Assembly (NCBI GenBank): GCA_022865545.1
Contig: JALHTA010000273.1
Span: forward strand, 1 to 20,529
Source of the DNA: Actinomycetota bacterium
GTDB taxonomy: Bacteria; Actinomycetota; Humimicrobiia; Humimicrobiales; Humimicrobiaceae
DNA: 20,529 nt
Direction: 5' to 3'
Shown: positions 1-8,348 of the stretch, piece after piece
How positions within the stretch are numbered: the first letter of the stretch is position 1
How the letters are laid out: each line of letters starts with the position of its first letter
Translations under genes and position numbers: made by a program
The notes under the pieces: model-generated
What the model saw: only the letters and a program-made list of their open reading frames with translations
The model's database searches: none
Told to the model about the DNA's origin: nothing

Positions 1-426
1 AGAAAAAAGACCTTGATCAAACCATCTGCACGGGTAAAAGTGATCTTAAAACTTTCAGAGAAAACGAAAGTTAATTATATTGAGAGGATCAGGATGATAG
101 AAAATGGGATCACTTATGTTACATTGATCTATATCTCAGATAAGTATTGTAAAGGATATATTAATGCTGATCTTGAAGCACAGAAATCCTCTATACGTAT
201 AATAGAGGAGAAGTATAATTTAAGTATTACGAAAGTCGAGAGATCCCTGGAACCTATCCCACCAGATAAATATGAATGGATAGCCGAGATACTGAAGATG
301 GACAAAGGTGAATGGTTCCACTATATGCAATCAACGATCTATATAAACAAAAATACCCCGATCGGGTATTATAGGGATTTCTTTCCAGGTACTAAAAGCA
401 AGTTTATTCTCAGGGGGCAACTGTAA
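1..426 (+). CDS. GntR-family transcriptional regulator, C-terminal UTRA domain (5' partial)
   Basis: The reading frame is open from base 1, so the gene begins upstream of the window. A TTG at 13 is in frame but has no SD and should not be taken as the start. The visible residues match the UTRA effector-binding domain: a strand-rich core, then a stretch reading YNLSITKVERSLEPIPPDK, the acidic-hydrophobic segment around WIAEILKMDKGEWF, and a closing IGYYRDFFPGTKSKF, which matches the usual ending of UTRA domains. UTRA domains sense small molecules, often sugars or sugar phosphates, and control the DNA-binding helix-turn-helix that would lie in the missing N-terminal part. The gene ends 47 bases before the first catabolic gene, on the same strand, so it probably regulates this cluster. 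The effector is unknown. The family call is firm; the ligand is a guess. Confidence 0.8.
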   Translation, partial: RKKTLIKPSARVKVILKLSEKTKVNYIERIRMIENGITYVTLIYISDKYCKGYINADLEAQKSSIRIIEEKYNLSITKVERSLEPIPPDKYEWIAEILKMDKGEWFHYMQSTIYINKNTPIGYYRDFFPGTKSKFILRGQL

Positions 427-473
427 TAAATAAGTTTTAAAATCAACCAGATCTTAGTTGGAGGGTCGAAGAG

Positions 474-1682
474 ATGAATAAAGTCAGGGTCATACTGGAA
501 AAAGCACTTGAGAAGGGTAATGGGATCCTGGGTTTAAAACCGGCATGGGTAACAAGGGATTTTCTCCCTCCTGGCAGAAGACTCGGCCTAAAGGAAGAGG
601 AGTATGCTGCTGGAGAGAGGGGATATATCTGTGAGAGGTGGTTCGCTTCAGTTACTCATGCCGAGAACCGTATAAATATCGAAGATGAGGGATACTCCTA
701 CTTAGATATCGAGGGCGAGAACATACACTTAAAAGATGCCTGTGCCGCAGCAGGCGACCTTATAATGGGAGCCGAATATGCAAAAGCCCATAAAGACCTG
801 GATAGACTTCTGAAAATATATGACTTCAGGTGCCGTATCTTCTTTCATCTCCATCAAATGGACAAAGACGCAAAAAAAGTCGGTATGAATTCTAAAGAAG
901 AGTCATATTACTTCCTTGAAGCAGACCCCGGTCCCCATCCGGAAACATTCTTCGGGGTACATCCCTATATTGTAGATAATAATCTACAAGAAGATATATT
1001 TCTTCCATATCTAAAGAACTGGAACGGCGACGACACTATGCTTGCCCACGCCAGAGCATATATGAATATCCCGGGCGAGGGCTTTCATCTCCCCTGCGGT
1101 ATACTTCACGCCCCGGGAACGGCACTCACTATGGAACTTCAGGAATCTTCCGATATCATGTCAGTATTCCAGGCAAAGATAGGCGATCTTCCCATTGATA
1201 AAGAACTTCTTACCCGCCTCCTTCCTGAAGAAGAAGTAGCCCGGGATGCGGAGATGGCTGCACTTAATATCGTAGACTGGGAAGCTAATGGTGATCCTTA
1301 TTTTTACGAAAACCATCATATTGTACCTGTTATGATAGGCGAGACCGCCTCCCCTGATGGCTGGGAGGAGTGGATCTACTATAATACAACCAGGTTTAGC
1401 GGTAAGAGGCTGACTTTAAAACCTGGCAAGAAGATAGCCTGCAAAGAAAAGGGGGTATTCAATATATTCGTATGGAAAGGGTCCGCTTCCGTAGACGGTA
1501 ATGATGTAATTGCTGGAGACTTAGGACTTGACTATTGCAGGGACGAACTCCTTGTCACCCGCGAGAAAGCATTGCAGGGATTTACTATTGAAAATACAGG
1601 AAGCTGTGATCTGGTACTGTTTAAATTTTTCGGTCCTGATATCAATCTCGACATACCAATGTTACCAAAATATAAAAGATAA
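474..1682 (+). CDS. ManA-like cupin, probable class I mannose-6-phosphate isomerase-family sugar isomerase
   Basis: A 402-residue protein whose central part resembles class I phosphomannose isomerases. The HLHQ segment (His125, His127) corresponds to the metal-binding His pair, followed by KEESYYFLE around residues 141-149, where the family has a lysine-glutamate pair next to the active site. A further region, residues 200-230, contains HLPCGILHAPGT and ELQESSDIM, which matches the GxxHA and SD blocks of the second metal/substrate region. These enzymes interconvert aldoses and ketoses with zinc. The N-terminal 110 residues (with a VTRDFLPPGRRLG segment) are less familiar, so the substrate may not be mannose 6-phosphate. 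GGAGGG at 460-465 lies 8 bases before the ATG and sets the start. It is the first structural gene after the regulator; the next gene begins 24 bases on. Isomerase family probable, substrate unknown. Confidence 0.7.
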   Translation: MNKVRVILEKALEKGNGILGLKPAWVTRDFLPPGRRLGLKEEEYAAGERGYICERWFASVTHAENRINIEDEGYSYLDIEGENIHLKDACAAAGDLIMGAEYAKAHKDLDRLLKIYDFRCRIFFHLHQMDKDAKKVGMNSKEESYYFLEADPGPHPETFFGVHPYIVDNNLQEDIFLPYLKNWNGDDTMLAHARAYMNIPGEGFHLPCGILHAPGTALTMELQESSDIMSVFQAKIGDLPIDKELLTRLLPEEEVARDAEMAALNIVDWEANGDPYFYENHHIVPVMIGETASPDGWEEWIYYNTTRFSGKRLTLKPGKKIACKEKGVFNIFVWKGSASVDGNDVIAGDLGLDYCRDELLVTREKALQGFTIENTGSCDLVLFKFFGPDINLDIPMLPKYKR

Positions 1683-1706
1683 ATAATTTTAGACCAGGGA
1701 GGATTT

Positions 1707-2591
1707 ATGAAAAAGAAAACATCAATAGGCGGTTGGGCATATATCTGGGGAGGATATGAAGAAGGTCCCATTGAATTGGAAGAAGTCCTAAAAACACTAA
1801 AAGAGCTAAATTTTGACGGAATAGAGATGGCGGCATTTCCTCCACATCTAGAACCTAATACACCTGAGGAGGCAAGAAAGGTAAAAGCCATGCTTGATTC
1901 ATATGGACTTGAAGTATCTGGCCTTGCGGCTCCATTTCCATCACCTGCGACCTCAAAAGAAGGCGAATACCTTGATGCGGTAGAAAATAATCTTGCCGTA
2001 TGCAAAGTACTGGGCAGTCCTAAGCTAAGGGTCGATTCAGTGGATCCGCCCACGGGAGTACCGGGAGGCATGGATTATAATGAGTATTTTCTAAAAGTGG
2101 CTAAAGTATGGAACAAGTCAGCAGAAGCCTGTGCTAAGCAAAATATTAAACTCATATGGGAATTTGAACCGGGTTTTATGCTTAATAAACCATCAGAAGT
2201 CACAAGGATGGCATATCTTGTGGACCACCCCAATTTCTCCATACTTTTTGATTCCTGCCATGCCCATATGTGTGCAGTAGTAGGATCCCGTCAGCTGGGA
2301 GAAAAAGAAACCCTTGCCGGAGGAGTAGTACAGTTTGCCCATATGCTTACCGGAAAGATCGGCCATATACATCTTATTGACTCGGATGAGACCTTACACG
2401 GCGAGGATACCTCTACTCATGCACCGCTTGGAACAGGGGTCCTTGATTTTGACAAGATCATACCCGCCATAGCCGAAGCTGGATATGATGACCAGTGGTG
2501 GCCAATAGACCTCTGCTTCTGGCCCGAGGCGCTCAAAGTCACCCGTGATAATAAAGAATATCTTGATAAACTGATAAATAAATTCGGTTAA
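1707..2591 (+). CDS. Sugar phosphate isomerase/epimerase-like TIM barrel (xylose isomerase-like, AP-endonuclease 2 superfamily)
   Basis: A 294-residue cytoplasmic protein with the fold signature of the xylose-isomerase-like TIM barrels (IolE, IolI, hydroxypyruvate isomerase and relatives). Likely metal ligands are Glu152 or Glu154 in IWEFEPG, Asp182 in ILFDSCHAH, and His220 or His222 in GHIHLID. The C-terminal strand, where most relatives carry a glutamate ligand, reads WWPIDLCFWPE, so Asp268 may take that role. Such proteins isomerise, epimerise or dehydrate sugars and cyclitols; some homologues form the lyase subunit of C-glycoside deglycosidases. The start is fixed by GGGAGGA just before the ATG. 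It sits between the cupin isomerase and the zinc dehydrogenase with gaps of 24 and 17 bases, clearly in one operon. The specific reaction cannot be read from sequence. Confidence 0.75.
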   Translation: MKKKTSIGGWAYIWGGYEEGPIELEEVLKTLKELNFDGIEMAAFPPHLEPNTPEEARKVKAMLDSYGLEVSGLAAPFPSPATSKEGEYLDAVENNLAVCKVLGSPKLRVDSVDPPTGVPGGMDYNEYFLKVAKVWNKSAEACAKQNIKLIWEFEPGFMLNKPSEVTRMAYLVDHPNFSILFDSCHAHMCAVVGSRQLGEKETLAGGVVQFAHMLTGKIGHIHLIDSDETLHGEDTSTHAPLGTGVLDFDKIIPAIAEAGYDDQWWPIDLCFWPEALKVTRDNKEYLDKLINKFG

Positions 2592-2608
2592 AAAGGAAGG
2601 GATAAAAA

Positions 2609-3688
2609 ATGGCTTCTAAAATGAAAGCTCAAGTATTTTACGAAAAAGAGAAGATGAGCCTGGAAGAAATAGATATACCTGAACCAACTGACATAGACGT
2701 ACTGGTAAAGGTAAAAAATGTAGGTATCTGCGGTTCGGACATATCCTATTACTATGGGCTAAGCCCCCTGGGAACTCCGGATGGCAAGGGACCCCTGGTC
2801 CTGGGCCATGAGTTTACAGGAGAGGTAGTAAAAGTTGGAAAGGTCCCGGCTGAACTGGGACTGTTTTCAGAGGGTGACCGGGTAGTGGTAAATCCGGTGC
2901 AGAACTGTAATGCCTGCTACTCCTGTAGTGCCGGGAATACCAATCTCTGTAATAATATGAATGTACCGGGCGTGACTGCAAACGGCGGTTTTGCAGAATA
3001 TAATCTTTCCAGGTATACCGGTCTTTTTAAGCTGCCCGATGAAGTATCTTTTAGTGCCGGAGCTTTTACCGAGCCACTGGCTTGTGTGGTATACGGGATG
3101 AAAAAATTAAGTATAGAACCCGGGCAGACAGTTGCTATATTTGGACCGGGCCCTATGGGACAGATGATGGTCCAGATGGCTAAGTCGACCGGGGCAGGAA
3201 AAGTCATACTGGTAGGTACAAGGGACTTCAGGCTGGAAATGGGTAAAAAATATGGTGCTGACTATATTTTTAATCTTAAAGATAAAGATTCCAAATACTT
3301 TACCAAAGACCTTAAAGCATCTATATCAGATATCACAGGGGGTCTTCTGGCTGAAAGGGCAATTGTCCCCACAAGCTCAAATGATGCTTTTGAGCTTGCA
3401 GTAGAGATCACCGGTAATGCCGGCATAACAGTTCATTTCGGGCTTCCCAATGAAGATGATGTCATAAAAATACCTGCTTTGAGTTTTCACACCATGGATA
3501 AGGAGATAAGATCATCCTGGCTTGCACCACTTGCATGGCCTACTGCGATAAGGGTAATACAGGAGAAGCTGGTGGACGTAGAAGCGTTTATTACTCACAC
3601 TTATCCGCTTGAGGAAACTGAAAAGGCCATAAGAGATCTTGCAGAAAGAATAGCTGATCCCATGAAGGTACAGATCATAGTTTCATAG
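2609..3688 (+). CDS. Zinc-dependent medium-chain alcohol/polyol dehydrogenase (sorbitol/threonine dehydrogenase type)
   Basis: A 359-residue MDR-family dehydrogenase. Catalytic zinc ligands are visible as Cys41 (GICGSD), His67 and Glu68 (LGHEF), and Glu155 in TEPLACV. A structural zinc site is formed by Cys100, Cys103, Cys106 and Cys114 in NCNACYSCSAGNTNLC. The nucleotide-binding turn is GPGPMG at 179-184. The second Rossmann strand ends in VGTRDFRL, so the position that usually carries an aspartate in NAD-specific members is Gly203, followed by Thr and Arg. This favours NADP(H) by inference only. It would oxidise a secondary alcohol on a sugar or polyol to a ketone. SD-like AAGGAAGGG precedes the ATG. 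It follows the TIM barrel by 17 bases. Family certain, substrate open. Confidence 0.85.
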   Translation: MASKMKAQVFYEKEKMSLEEIDIPEPTDIDVLVKVKNVGICGSDISYYYGLSPLGTPDGKGPLVLGHEFTGEVVKVGKVPAELGLFSEGDRVVVNPVQNCNACYSCSAGNTNLCNNMNVPGVTANGGFAEYNLSRYTGLFKLPDEVSFSAGAFTEPLACVVYGMKKLSIEPGQTVAIFGPGPMGQMMVQMAKSTGAGKVILVGTRDFRLEMGKKYGADYIFNLKDKDSKYFTKDLKASISDITGGLLAERAIVPTSSNDAFELAVEITGNAGITVHFGLPNEDDVIKIPALSFHTMDKEIRSSWLAPLAWPTAIRVIQEKLVDVEAFITHTYPLEETEKAIRDLAERIADPMKVQIIVS

Positions 3689-3714
3689 TAGAAGATATAA
3701 AATACTAAAACCGG

Positions 3715-3736
3715 TCTGCCACGATGAAGCGGCAGA
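3715..3736 (+). other. Intercistronic stem-loop after the dehydrogenase gene
   Basis: A six-pair stem, TCTGCC at 3715-3720 with GGCAGA at 3731-3736, closes a 10-base loop, and an outer GG/CC can add two pairs around a bulge. No T-run follows, so it does not look like an intrinsic terminator. It lies in a 103-base gap, wider than most in the upstream half of the cluster, and may affect mRNA processing or stability. Function is inferred. Confidence 0.35.
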
Positions 3737-3791
3737 TGCCATAAGAAAGATTTGAAGTTTTAATAGATTTGCTTAAGTTAAGGAATAATAA

Positions 3792-4868
3792 TTGAACGGA
3801 TATGACAGATTTTTAAAGGCAGTCAGGAGGGAGCAACCGGATAAGGTACCTATATGGGAACTTATCATAGACAGGCCGGTAATCGAGAAATTATATGGGA
3901 ATATTCCATTTCTGGATTTTATAGAAAAAGAAGGTCTTGATGGTTTTACTATCTTTGAAGACAGTAAAAAAGATCTCATAAGCGGTATCACCTATAAGGA
4001 TGAATGGAATATCATCTGGAAACTTGAGCCAAATAATATTTATTATCCTTTTGATGGTCCAATAAAAGACTATGATGATATTAAGAGCTTTTCTCTACCA
4101 GATGCTGATGCCAGCTATCTTTACCAGTCTTTGGAGGAAGCTGTAAAAAGATTTAAAGGGGAAAAGGCCATTACTTTTATCACCCATGAGACTTTCGAGT
4201 TTTCACACTACCTTCTTGGTGGTATGGACAAGCTTTTTATAAATTATATTACTGCTCCCGGTATGGTAAAAGAGCTTTCAGAGATCATCTGGAGGTATAA
4301 GAGCAAAGTAATAAAAAATGCCCTGGAGGCAGGTGCGGATATTATAGTTACCGGAGATGATTATGCAGGAAGGCTGGGAACTATGATGTCACCTCAGCAT
4401 TTCAGGGAATTTATTCTGCCGTATCTGAAAAAAGCTGTGGATCTTACCCATAGCCTTGGTGCTTACCATATAAAGCATACTGATGGGAATCTCTGGAAGA
4501 TAATGGATGATATTGTGGATACCGGTACCGATGTATTGGATCCCATCGAACCAATAGCCGGAATGGATATAGGAGATGTAAAAGAAAAGTATGGCGACCG
4601 GATATGCCTGGCAGGAAATATTGATGTTACTGCAATACTTCCCAGGGGCAGCACCGAAGAAGTAGAAGAAGCCGTAAAAGAGACAATAGCTAAGGCTTCA
4701 CCTGGAGGAGGTCATATTATGGCTTCCAGTAATTCGATCCATCCAGGAGTCGATCCACAAAATTATAAAACGATGGTCGAGGCAACCAGGAAATATGGGG
4801 TGTACCCCATAGATAAAGACCTTGTAAAAGAATATAAAACTAAAAATTATATAAAGGATTATTATTAA
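3792..4868 (+). CDS. Uroporphyrinogen decarboxylase-family protein (non-HemE; MtaA/CmuA-like fold), copy 1
   Basis: A 358-residue TIM-barrel protein of the UroD/MtaA superfamily. The N-terminus (QPDKVPIWELI, residues 15-25) has the RVPxW block of the broad family, but the RQAGRY segment that marks true HemE is absent. Later blocks are TGDDYAG (187-193), SPQHFREFILPYLKK (200-214), HTDGN (229-233), LDPIEP (249-254) and PGGGHIMASSN (304-314). Methyltransferase members (MtaA, CmuA) use a His-x-Cys plus a distant Cys to bind zinc. Here the first pair is His229-Thr-Asp231 and the distant Cys position is Ser/Asn, so the zinc site, if any, differs. The start is a TTG after a weak AAGGA. There is no corrinoid protein or heme gene in the window. 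Neighbours are sugar enzymes, so a role on a sugar, cyclitol or their methyl or carboxyl groups is possible but unproven. Confidence 0.8.
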   Translation: MNGYDRFLKAVRREQPDKVPIWELIIDRPVIEKLYGNIPFLDFIEKEGLDGFTIFEDSKKDLISGITYKDEWNIIWKLEPNNIYYPFDGPIKDYDDIKSFSLPDADASYLYQSLEEAVKRFKGEKAITFITHETFEFSHYLLGGMDKLFINYITAPGMVKELSEIIWRYKSKVIKNALEAGADIIVTGDDYAGRLGTMMSPQHFREFILPYLKKAVDLTHSLGAYHIKHTDGNLWKIMDDIVDTGTDVLDPIEPIAGMDIGDVKEKYGDRICLAGNIDVTAILPRGSTEEVEEAVKETIAKASPGGGHIMASSNSIHPGVDPQNYKTMVEATRKYGVYPIDKDLVKEYKTKNYIKDYY

Positions 4869-4891
4869 ATCTTAATTCAAGGAGGATCAAA

Positions 4892-6085
4892 TTGAATTTT
4901 GAAGGTTTTACCAAAAGAGATCCAGATAAACTTAAGGTTCCAAAAGTAGGGATAGGGATGCTTGGATATGGTTTTATGGGAAAGACACATACAAATGCTT
5001 TTAAAAAGATATCTTATTTGTCCTGGTCCTGGCCCCCACCGGCAATTCCTGAGCTGGTCGCTATCTGTGGAAGGAATAAAGATAATGTTGAAGAAGCCGC
5101 GCTTAAATTTGGATATGAAGGTTACTATACAGACTGGCATGAAGCAGTTAAGGACCCCAGGATTGAAATATTTGATAATTGCTCCTGCGACGATACTCAT
5201 TACGAACCTTCAATTGCAGCACTAAAAGAGGGCAAGCATGTGATATGCGAAAAACCTCTTGCCATGACCGTAGAGGACGCGAAGGATATGTACCTGACTG
5301 CAAAAGAATCAGGAGTTAAGCATATGACGGCCCATCATTATAGGTTTATGCCGGCAGTCAGGCTTGCTAAGGAGATTTTAGACAAGAATTATCTGGGAGA
5401 TATTTATGAATTTAAATGCAGGTATCTGCAACCTTATGGCGCAGATCCTACAGAACCAATAGAAAATGTCTGGTATGCAACAGGTACAAAATCAGGGGTC
5501 ATGCTGGGTATAGGTTCACATGTTATTGATATGGCACGTTTTCTGGCAGGGGAGATATCAACTGTATTCGGGATACAGAAAGTTTTTAATAAGACAAGAC
5601 CCAATAAAGCAGGAAAGAAAGAAATTGTCGAAGCAGATGAAAGTAATGTAGCTATAGTCGAATTTGAAAGCGGTGCCGTAGGGACCATTGAATCTTCATG
5701 TATAAATGTGGGAAGAAAGAACCAGTTGGTATGGGAGATATACGGGACAAAAGGAAGTATGCTCTGGGATCTTGAGGACCTGAATAATCTCCATGTCAAT
5801 CTGTCTGACGCACCGGTTAAGGGACTATCAGGATTTACAAAAATAAATGTCACTGATTTTGATCATCCTTTTGCAGATATGTTATGGCCGCCGGGACATA
5901 TCATGGGCTGGGAATGTGGACATGTAAACGAATTACTGCATTTTGTGGACGCAGTTGTAAATGATAAACCCATTGAGCCTTACGGAGCCACATTCTATGA
6001 CGGATATATTATCCAGCTGATAATGGATGCAATAGGACAATCCAGTAATAGTGGTAAGAAAATAAAAATAAATGCTGAAGTATAG
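4892..6085 (+). CDS. Gfo/Idh/MocA-family oxidoreductase (levoglucosan/glycoside 3-dehydrogenase-like)
   Basis: A 397-residue NAD(P)-dependent oxidoreductase. The dinucleotide motif GYGFMG lies at 25-30 and is preceded by an N-terminal extension of about 15 residues. AICGRN (58-62 region) ends the second strand, and CEKPLA includes Lys121 of the family's EKP motif. The wider pattern resembles levoglucosan dehydrogenase and the glycoside C3-dehydrogenases of the same family: GYGFMGKTH, a TDWHE segment, HHYRFMPAVRLAKE, and a YLQPYGADP run. The conserved active-site block reads GIGSHVID with His210 and Asp213, but the aspartate normally four residues before this histidine is Gly206. A TTG start is set by AAGGAGG at 4881-4887 or so, 24 bases after copy 1 of the UroD-like gene. 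It probably oxidises a ring hydroxyl of a sugar or glycoside; the missing Asp is noted as a finding. Confidence 0.82.
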   Translation: MNFEGFTKRDPDKLKVPKVGIGMLGYGFMGKTHTNAFKKISYLSWSWPPPAIPELVAICGRNKDNVEEAALKFGYEGYYTDWHEAVKDPRIEIFDNCSCDDTHYEPSIAALKEGKHVICEKPLAMTVEDAKDMYLTAKESGVKHMTAHHYRFMPAVRLAKEILDKNYLGDIYEFKCRYLQPYGADPTEPIENVWYATGTKSGVMLGIGSHVIDMARFLAGEISTVFGIQKVFNKTRPNKAGKKEIVEADESNVAIVEFESGAVGTIESSCINVGRKNQLVWEIYGTKGSMLWDLEDLNNLHVNLSDAPVKGLSGFTKINVTDFDHPFADMLWPPGHIMGWECGHVNELLHFVDAVVNDKPIEPYGATFYDGYIIQLIMDAIGQSSNSGKKIKINAEV

Positions 6086-6114
6086 GAAGTTATATATTTA
6101 ATATCAAACTTTAT

Positions 6115-6160
6115 AGATCGACACAGATCTTGAATAATTAAAGCATATTATTAATATAAT
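6115..6160 (+). promoter_or_regulatory. Possible internal promoter with adjacent palindrome
   Basis: A perfect TATAAT at 6155-6160 is preceded at 19 bases by TTGAAT (6130-6135). The spacing is long, so the match is modest. A small palindrome, AGATC at 6115-6119 and GATCT at 6126-6130, abuts the -35 and could be an operator. The 95-base gap is wider than the neighbouring gaps and precedes an SD (AGGAGG) and the second half of the cluster. It could drive the second TIM barrel, transporter and GH4 genes on their own. Confidence 0.3.
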
Positions 6161-6180
6161 TTGATGTCAGGAGGCAAGAA

Positions 6181-7032
6181 ATGAAAATAGGAATTGACAG
6201 CTACTGTTACCACCGCTACTTTGGGGAAGTCTATGAAGGAGTTGAAAATCCACCAAAATATGAGATGAATCTTGAAGATTTTATTAAAAGGGCAACCGAA
6301 CTTGGAGTTGACGGAGTATCGCTTGAAACCTGCTTTATCCCATCTTTTGATGAATCATATTTAAAGAAAATAAAAGAGCTTCTAGATGCAGGTAATCTAG
6401 AGGCTGTAGTAGCATGGGGGCATCCAAATGGTCTTGAAGGTGGAAAAAATGCAGAAGCTATAAAGGATATGGAAAAACACTTCAGGACATGTGAGATACT
6501 GGATGTAGATATTTTAAGGATGGTAGGCTCAAGCCTGGCATTCAGGCATGAGCCGCATCTGCCGCAAATAGAAAAGATATCTAAATTGCTAAAAGATTCT
6601 GTGAAAAAAGCTGAAGACAGGGGGATAAAGCTTGCTATCGAAAATCATTTTGATTTTGAGACTGATGAGATCCTAATGATCGTCAACAATATGGATTCTG
6701 ATTATTTTGGAGTGACGTTTGATACTGGTAATTGCCTCAGGTATGGTGAGGAACCCGTAGAGATGACTAAAAAGCTTGCCAAGCATATCTTTGCAACCCA
6801 TATAAAAGATGTACAGCTCCTTGACGGTGCTAATCCCGAGGACTGGTATTATTATGCCTGCACCCCTATTGGAAAAGGTATTGTAAATATTCCTGGAATA
6901 ATAGAAGTACTTGAAAAGGAAAATTATCAGGGCTTATATGCAATAGAGATAGATTATATGGACCCTGTGTTTGGAGATGATACTGATAAAGCAGTCAGTG
7001 ACAGTGTCGATTATTTAAAAACATTGAAATAG
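6181..7032 (+). CDS. Sugar phosphate isomerase/epimerase-like TIM barrel, second copy
   Basis: A 283-residue xylose-isomerase-like TIM barrel, only distantly similar to the first one in this cluster. All four canonical metal ligands are visible: Glu154 in LAIENH, Asp181 in VTFDTGN, His207 in ATHIKD and Glu256 in YAIEID. The N-terminus KIGIDSYCYHRYFG is the first strand with an aromatic-rich substrate loop. These proteins bind Mn or Mg and catalyse isomerisation, epimerisation or retro-aldol-type steps on sugars, cyclitols or keto acids. AGGAGG lies 8 bases before the ATG. The MFS gene starts about 30 bases after the stop. Having two different members of this family in one operon suggests two successive isomerisation or cleavage steps. 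The exact reaction is not readable. Confidence 0.75.
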   Translation: MKIGIDSYCYHRYFGEVYEGVENPPKYEMNLEDFIKRATELGVDGVSLETCFIPSFDESYLKKIKELLDAGNLEAVVAWGHPNGLEGGKNAEAIKDMEKHFRTCEILDVDILRMVGSSLAFRHEPHLPQIEKISKLLKDSVKKAEDRGIKLAIENHFDFETDEILMIVNNMDSDYFGVTFDTGNCLRYGEEPVEMTKKLAKHIFATHIKDVQLLDGANPEDWYYYACTPIGKGIVNIPGIIEVLEKENYQGLYAIEIDYMDPVFGDDTDKAVSDSVDYLKTLK

Positions 7033-7064
7033 CATAATATATCTTATCTGAAAGGTTGAACATA

Positions 7065-8267
7065 TTGCTACAAAGAGATAGCTTCAAAGACTATTTATTG
7101 GAGATCCCAAACTATCTTGCTATATTTATTTTTCCGTTATTCTTCCTGACTTTGAGCCCTATCCTTTTGGATATAAGTACATCAACAGGCATAAAGACCG
7201 GTGATTTTAATCTTGTTTTTACTTTCTTTACAGTTGGAAGTGTTATCGGTCAGCTGACTTCGATACTATATACCAGGAGATTTAATTCCCTGTTTGTATT
7301 AGTGGCCAGCTTTATTATTCTGATCCCGGTTACATTTATCCTTAGCCTTATTAGCGGTCTGTATGCTTTTTTTATTATGTACTTTATAAGCGGATATATT
7401 TTAGGAGTAGTCTGGCTTCAGGCTAATAATAATATCATGAGAAGCAGGATTAAAAACAAGGACAGGCTTACTTCGCTAGCACTAAGCTTTTACCCTATTG
7501 GTGCTTTTGTAGCTCCATATATTTCTTCATCTTTAGTCAGCAGGGGCATGGACTGGCAGATCCTTTACTATATACTGATATTTTTAATAATAATAATCAT
7601 CATCCTGTATCTTACAATTACTAGAAGAATAGGATATCTGTCCTTAAAACATGATCAAAAGATATCTTTTAGAGAGATCTTTACTGATAAGAGAAGAAAT
7701 ATCCTTTTTATCTTAACTGCAGTGATGTTGATGATATATACCATTTCCGAGACAGTTATTGCTTCATGGGCCCCGACATTTTTTAGGACTGAGAGAGCCT
7801 ACAGTATTGGAGATGCAGCTCTTGTCGTATCCCTTTTCTGGGGCGGTATTCTTGCAGGCAGGGTGATAACAGGCATACTATCTGGAAAAATAAGAGCCTA
7901 TTATTTAGTCCTTATACTGTCTTTGGTCGCGGTCCTTTCGGCGGTCTCCATTTATTTTTCCGGCAACAGGAATTTGGACCTGGTAATAATTGTTATTATT
8001 GGTCTGGGATATTCAGCTATTTTTCCATTACTTATCTCTACAGGGAGTACTGTCTATAAATTGGGCAGCGGGGTGCTCTTGACGATACTCTTTGCAGCTG
8101 CAAATCTCGGGATATCCCTAGCTCCCTATATGATCCGGTTCTTTTCAGGTTTTAGCATGCTTCTTTCTATTTCGCTGGCACCGATTTTCATGATGGTTTT
8201 TATTATATTAAGTATTTCAATTATTATTTATTCGAGGGCAATCAAAATAAAAAGTAAAAATATTTAA
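7065..8267 (+). CDS. MFS transporter, probable sugar or glycoside importer
   Basis: About 400 residues with regularly spaced hydrophobic segments consistent with 12 transmembrane helices. The first begins at the stretch containing YLAIFIFPLFF, and the last ends in MMVFIILSISIIIY near the C-terminus. A central basic loop (residues about 185-215, including FREIFTDKRR) separates the two six-helix halves, as is usual in the major facilitator superfamily. Two TTG codons are possible starts. The one at 7065 has AAAGG at a workable distance (9 bases), while the one at 7056 has that SD directly against it, so I chose 7065. It lies between the second TIM barrel and the GH4 enzyme. No ABC or PTS components are present, so this is the likely entry route for the substrate, and it would deliver it unphosphorylated. 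The specificity is inferred from context only. Confidence 0.75.
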   Translation: MLQRDSFKDYLLEIPNYLAIFIFPLFFLTLSPILLDISTSTGIKTGDFNLVFTFFTVGSVIGQLTSILYTRRFNSLFVLVASFIILIPVTFILSLISGLYAFFIMYFISGYILGVVWLQANNNIMRSRIKNKDRLTSLALSFYPIGAFVAPYISSSLVSRGMDWQILYYILIFLIIIIIILYLTITRRIGYLSLKHDQKISFREIFTDKRRNILFILTAVMLMIYTISETVIASWAPTFFRTERAYSIGDAALVVSLFWGGILAGRVITGILSGKIRAYYLVLILSLVAVLSAVSIYFSGNRNLDLVIIVIIGLGYSAIFPLLISTGSTVYKLGSGVLLTILFAAANLGISLAPYMIRFFSGFSMLLSISLAPIFMMVFIILSISIIIYSRAIKIKSKNI

Positions 8268-8274
8268 GTCATTT

Positions 8275-8293
8275 ATCCAGATCAATACTGGAT
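8275..8293 (+). other. Intercistronic stem-loop after the transporter gene
   Basis: ATCCAG at 8275-8280 pairs perfectly with CTGGAT at 8288-8293 around a seven-base loop. The following bases, GATTATTGTAGTTTT, are only moderately T-rich, so it is at best a leaky terminator. It may lower or separate expression of the GH4 gene, which has its own strong SD. Confidence 0.35.
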
Positions 8294-8348
8294 GATTATT
8301 GTAGTTTTAAAGGGATAAGATTTTCAAAATAAACAAGGAGGGTCAAAA

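Noticed and set aside
1532..2071. A 179-codon minus-strand frame.
   Set aside because: It overlaps the cupin and TIM-barrel genes, which have clear family motifs and SD sites on the + strand.
3792..4868. Annotation as heme-pathway uroporphyrinogen decarboxylase (HemE).
   Set aside because: The HemE signature with RQAGRY is absent in both copies and no heme genes are nearby.
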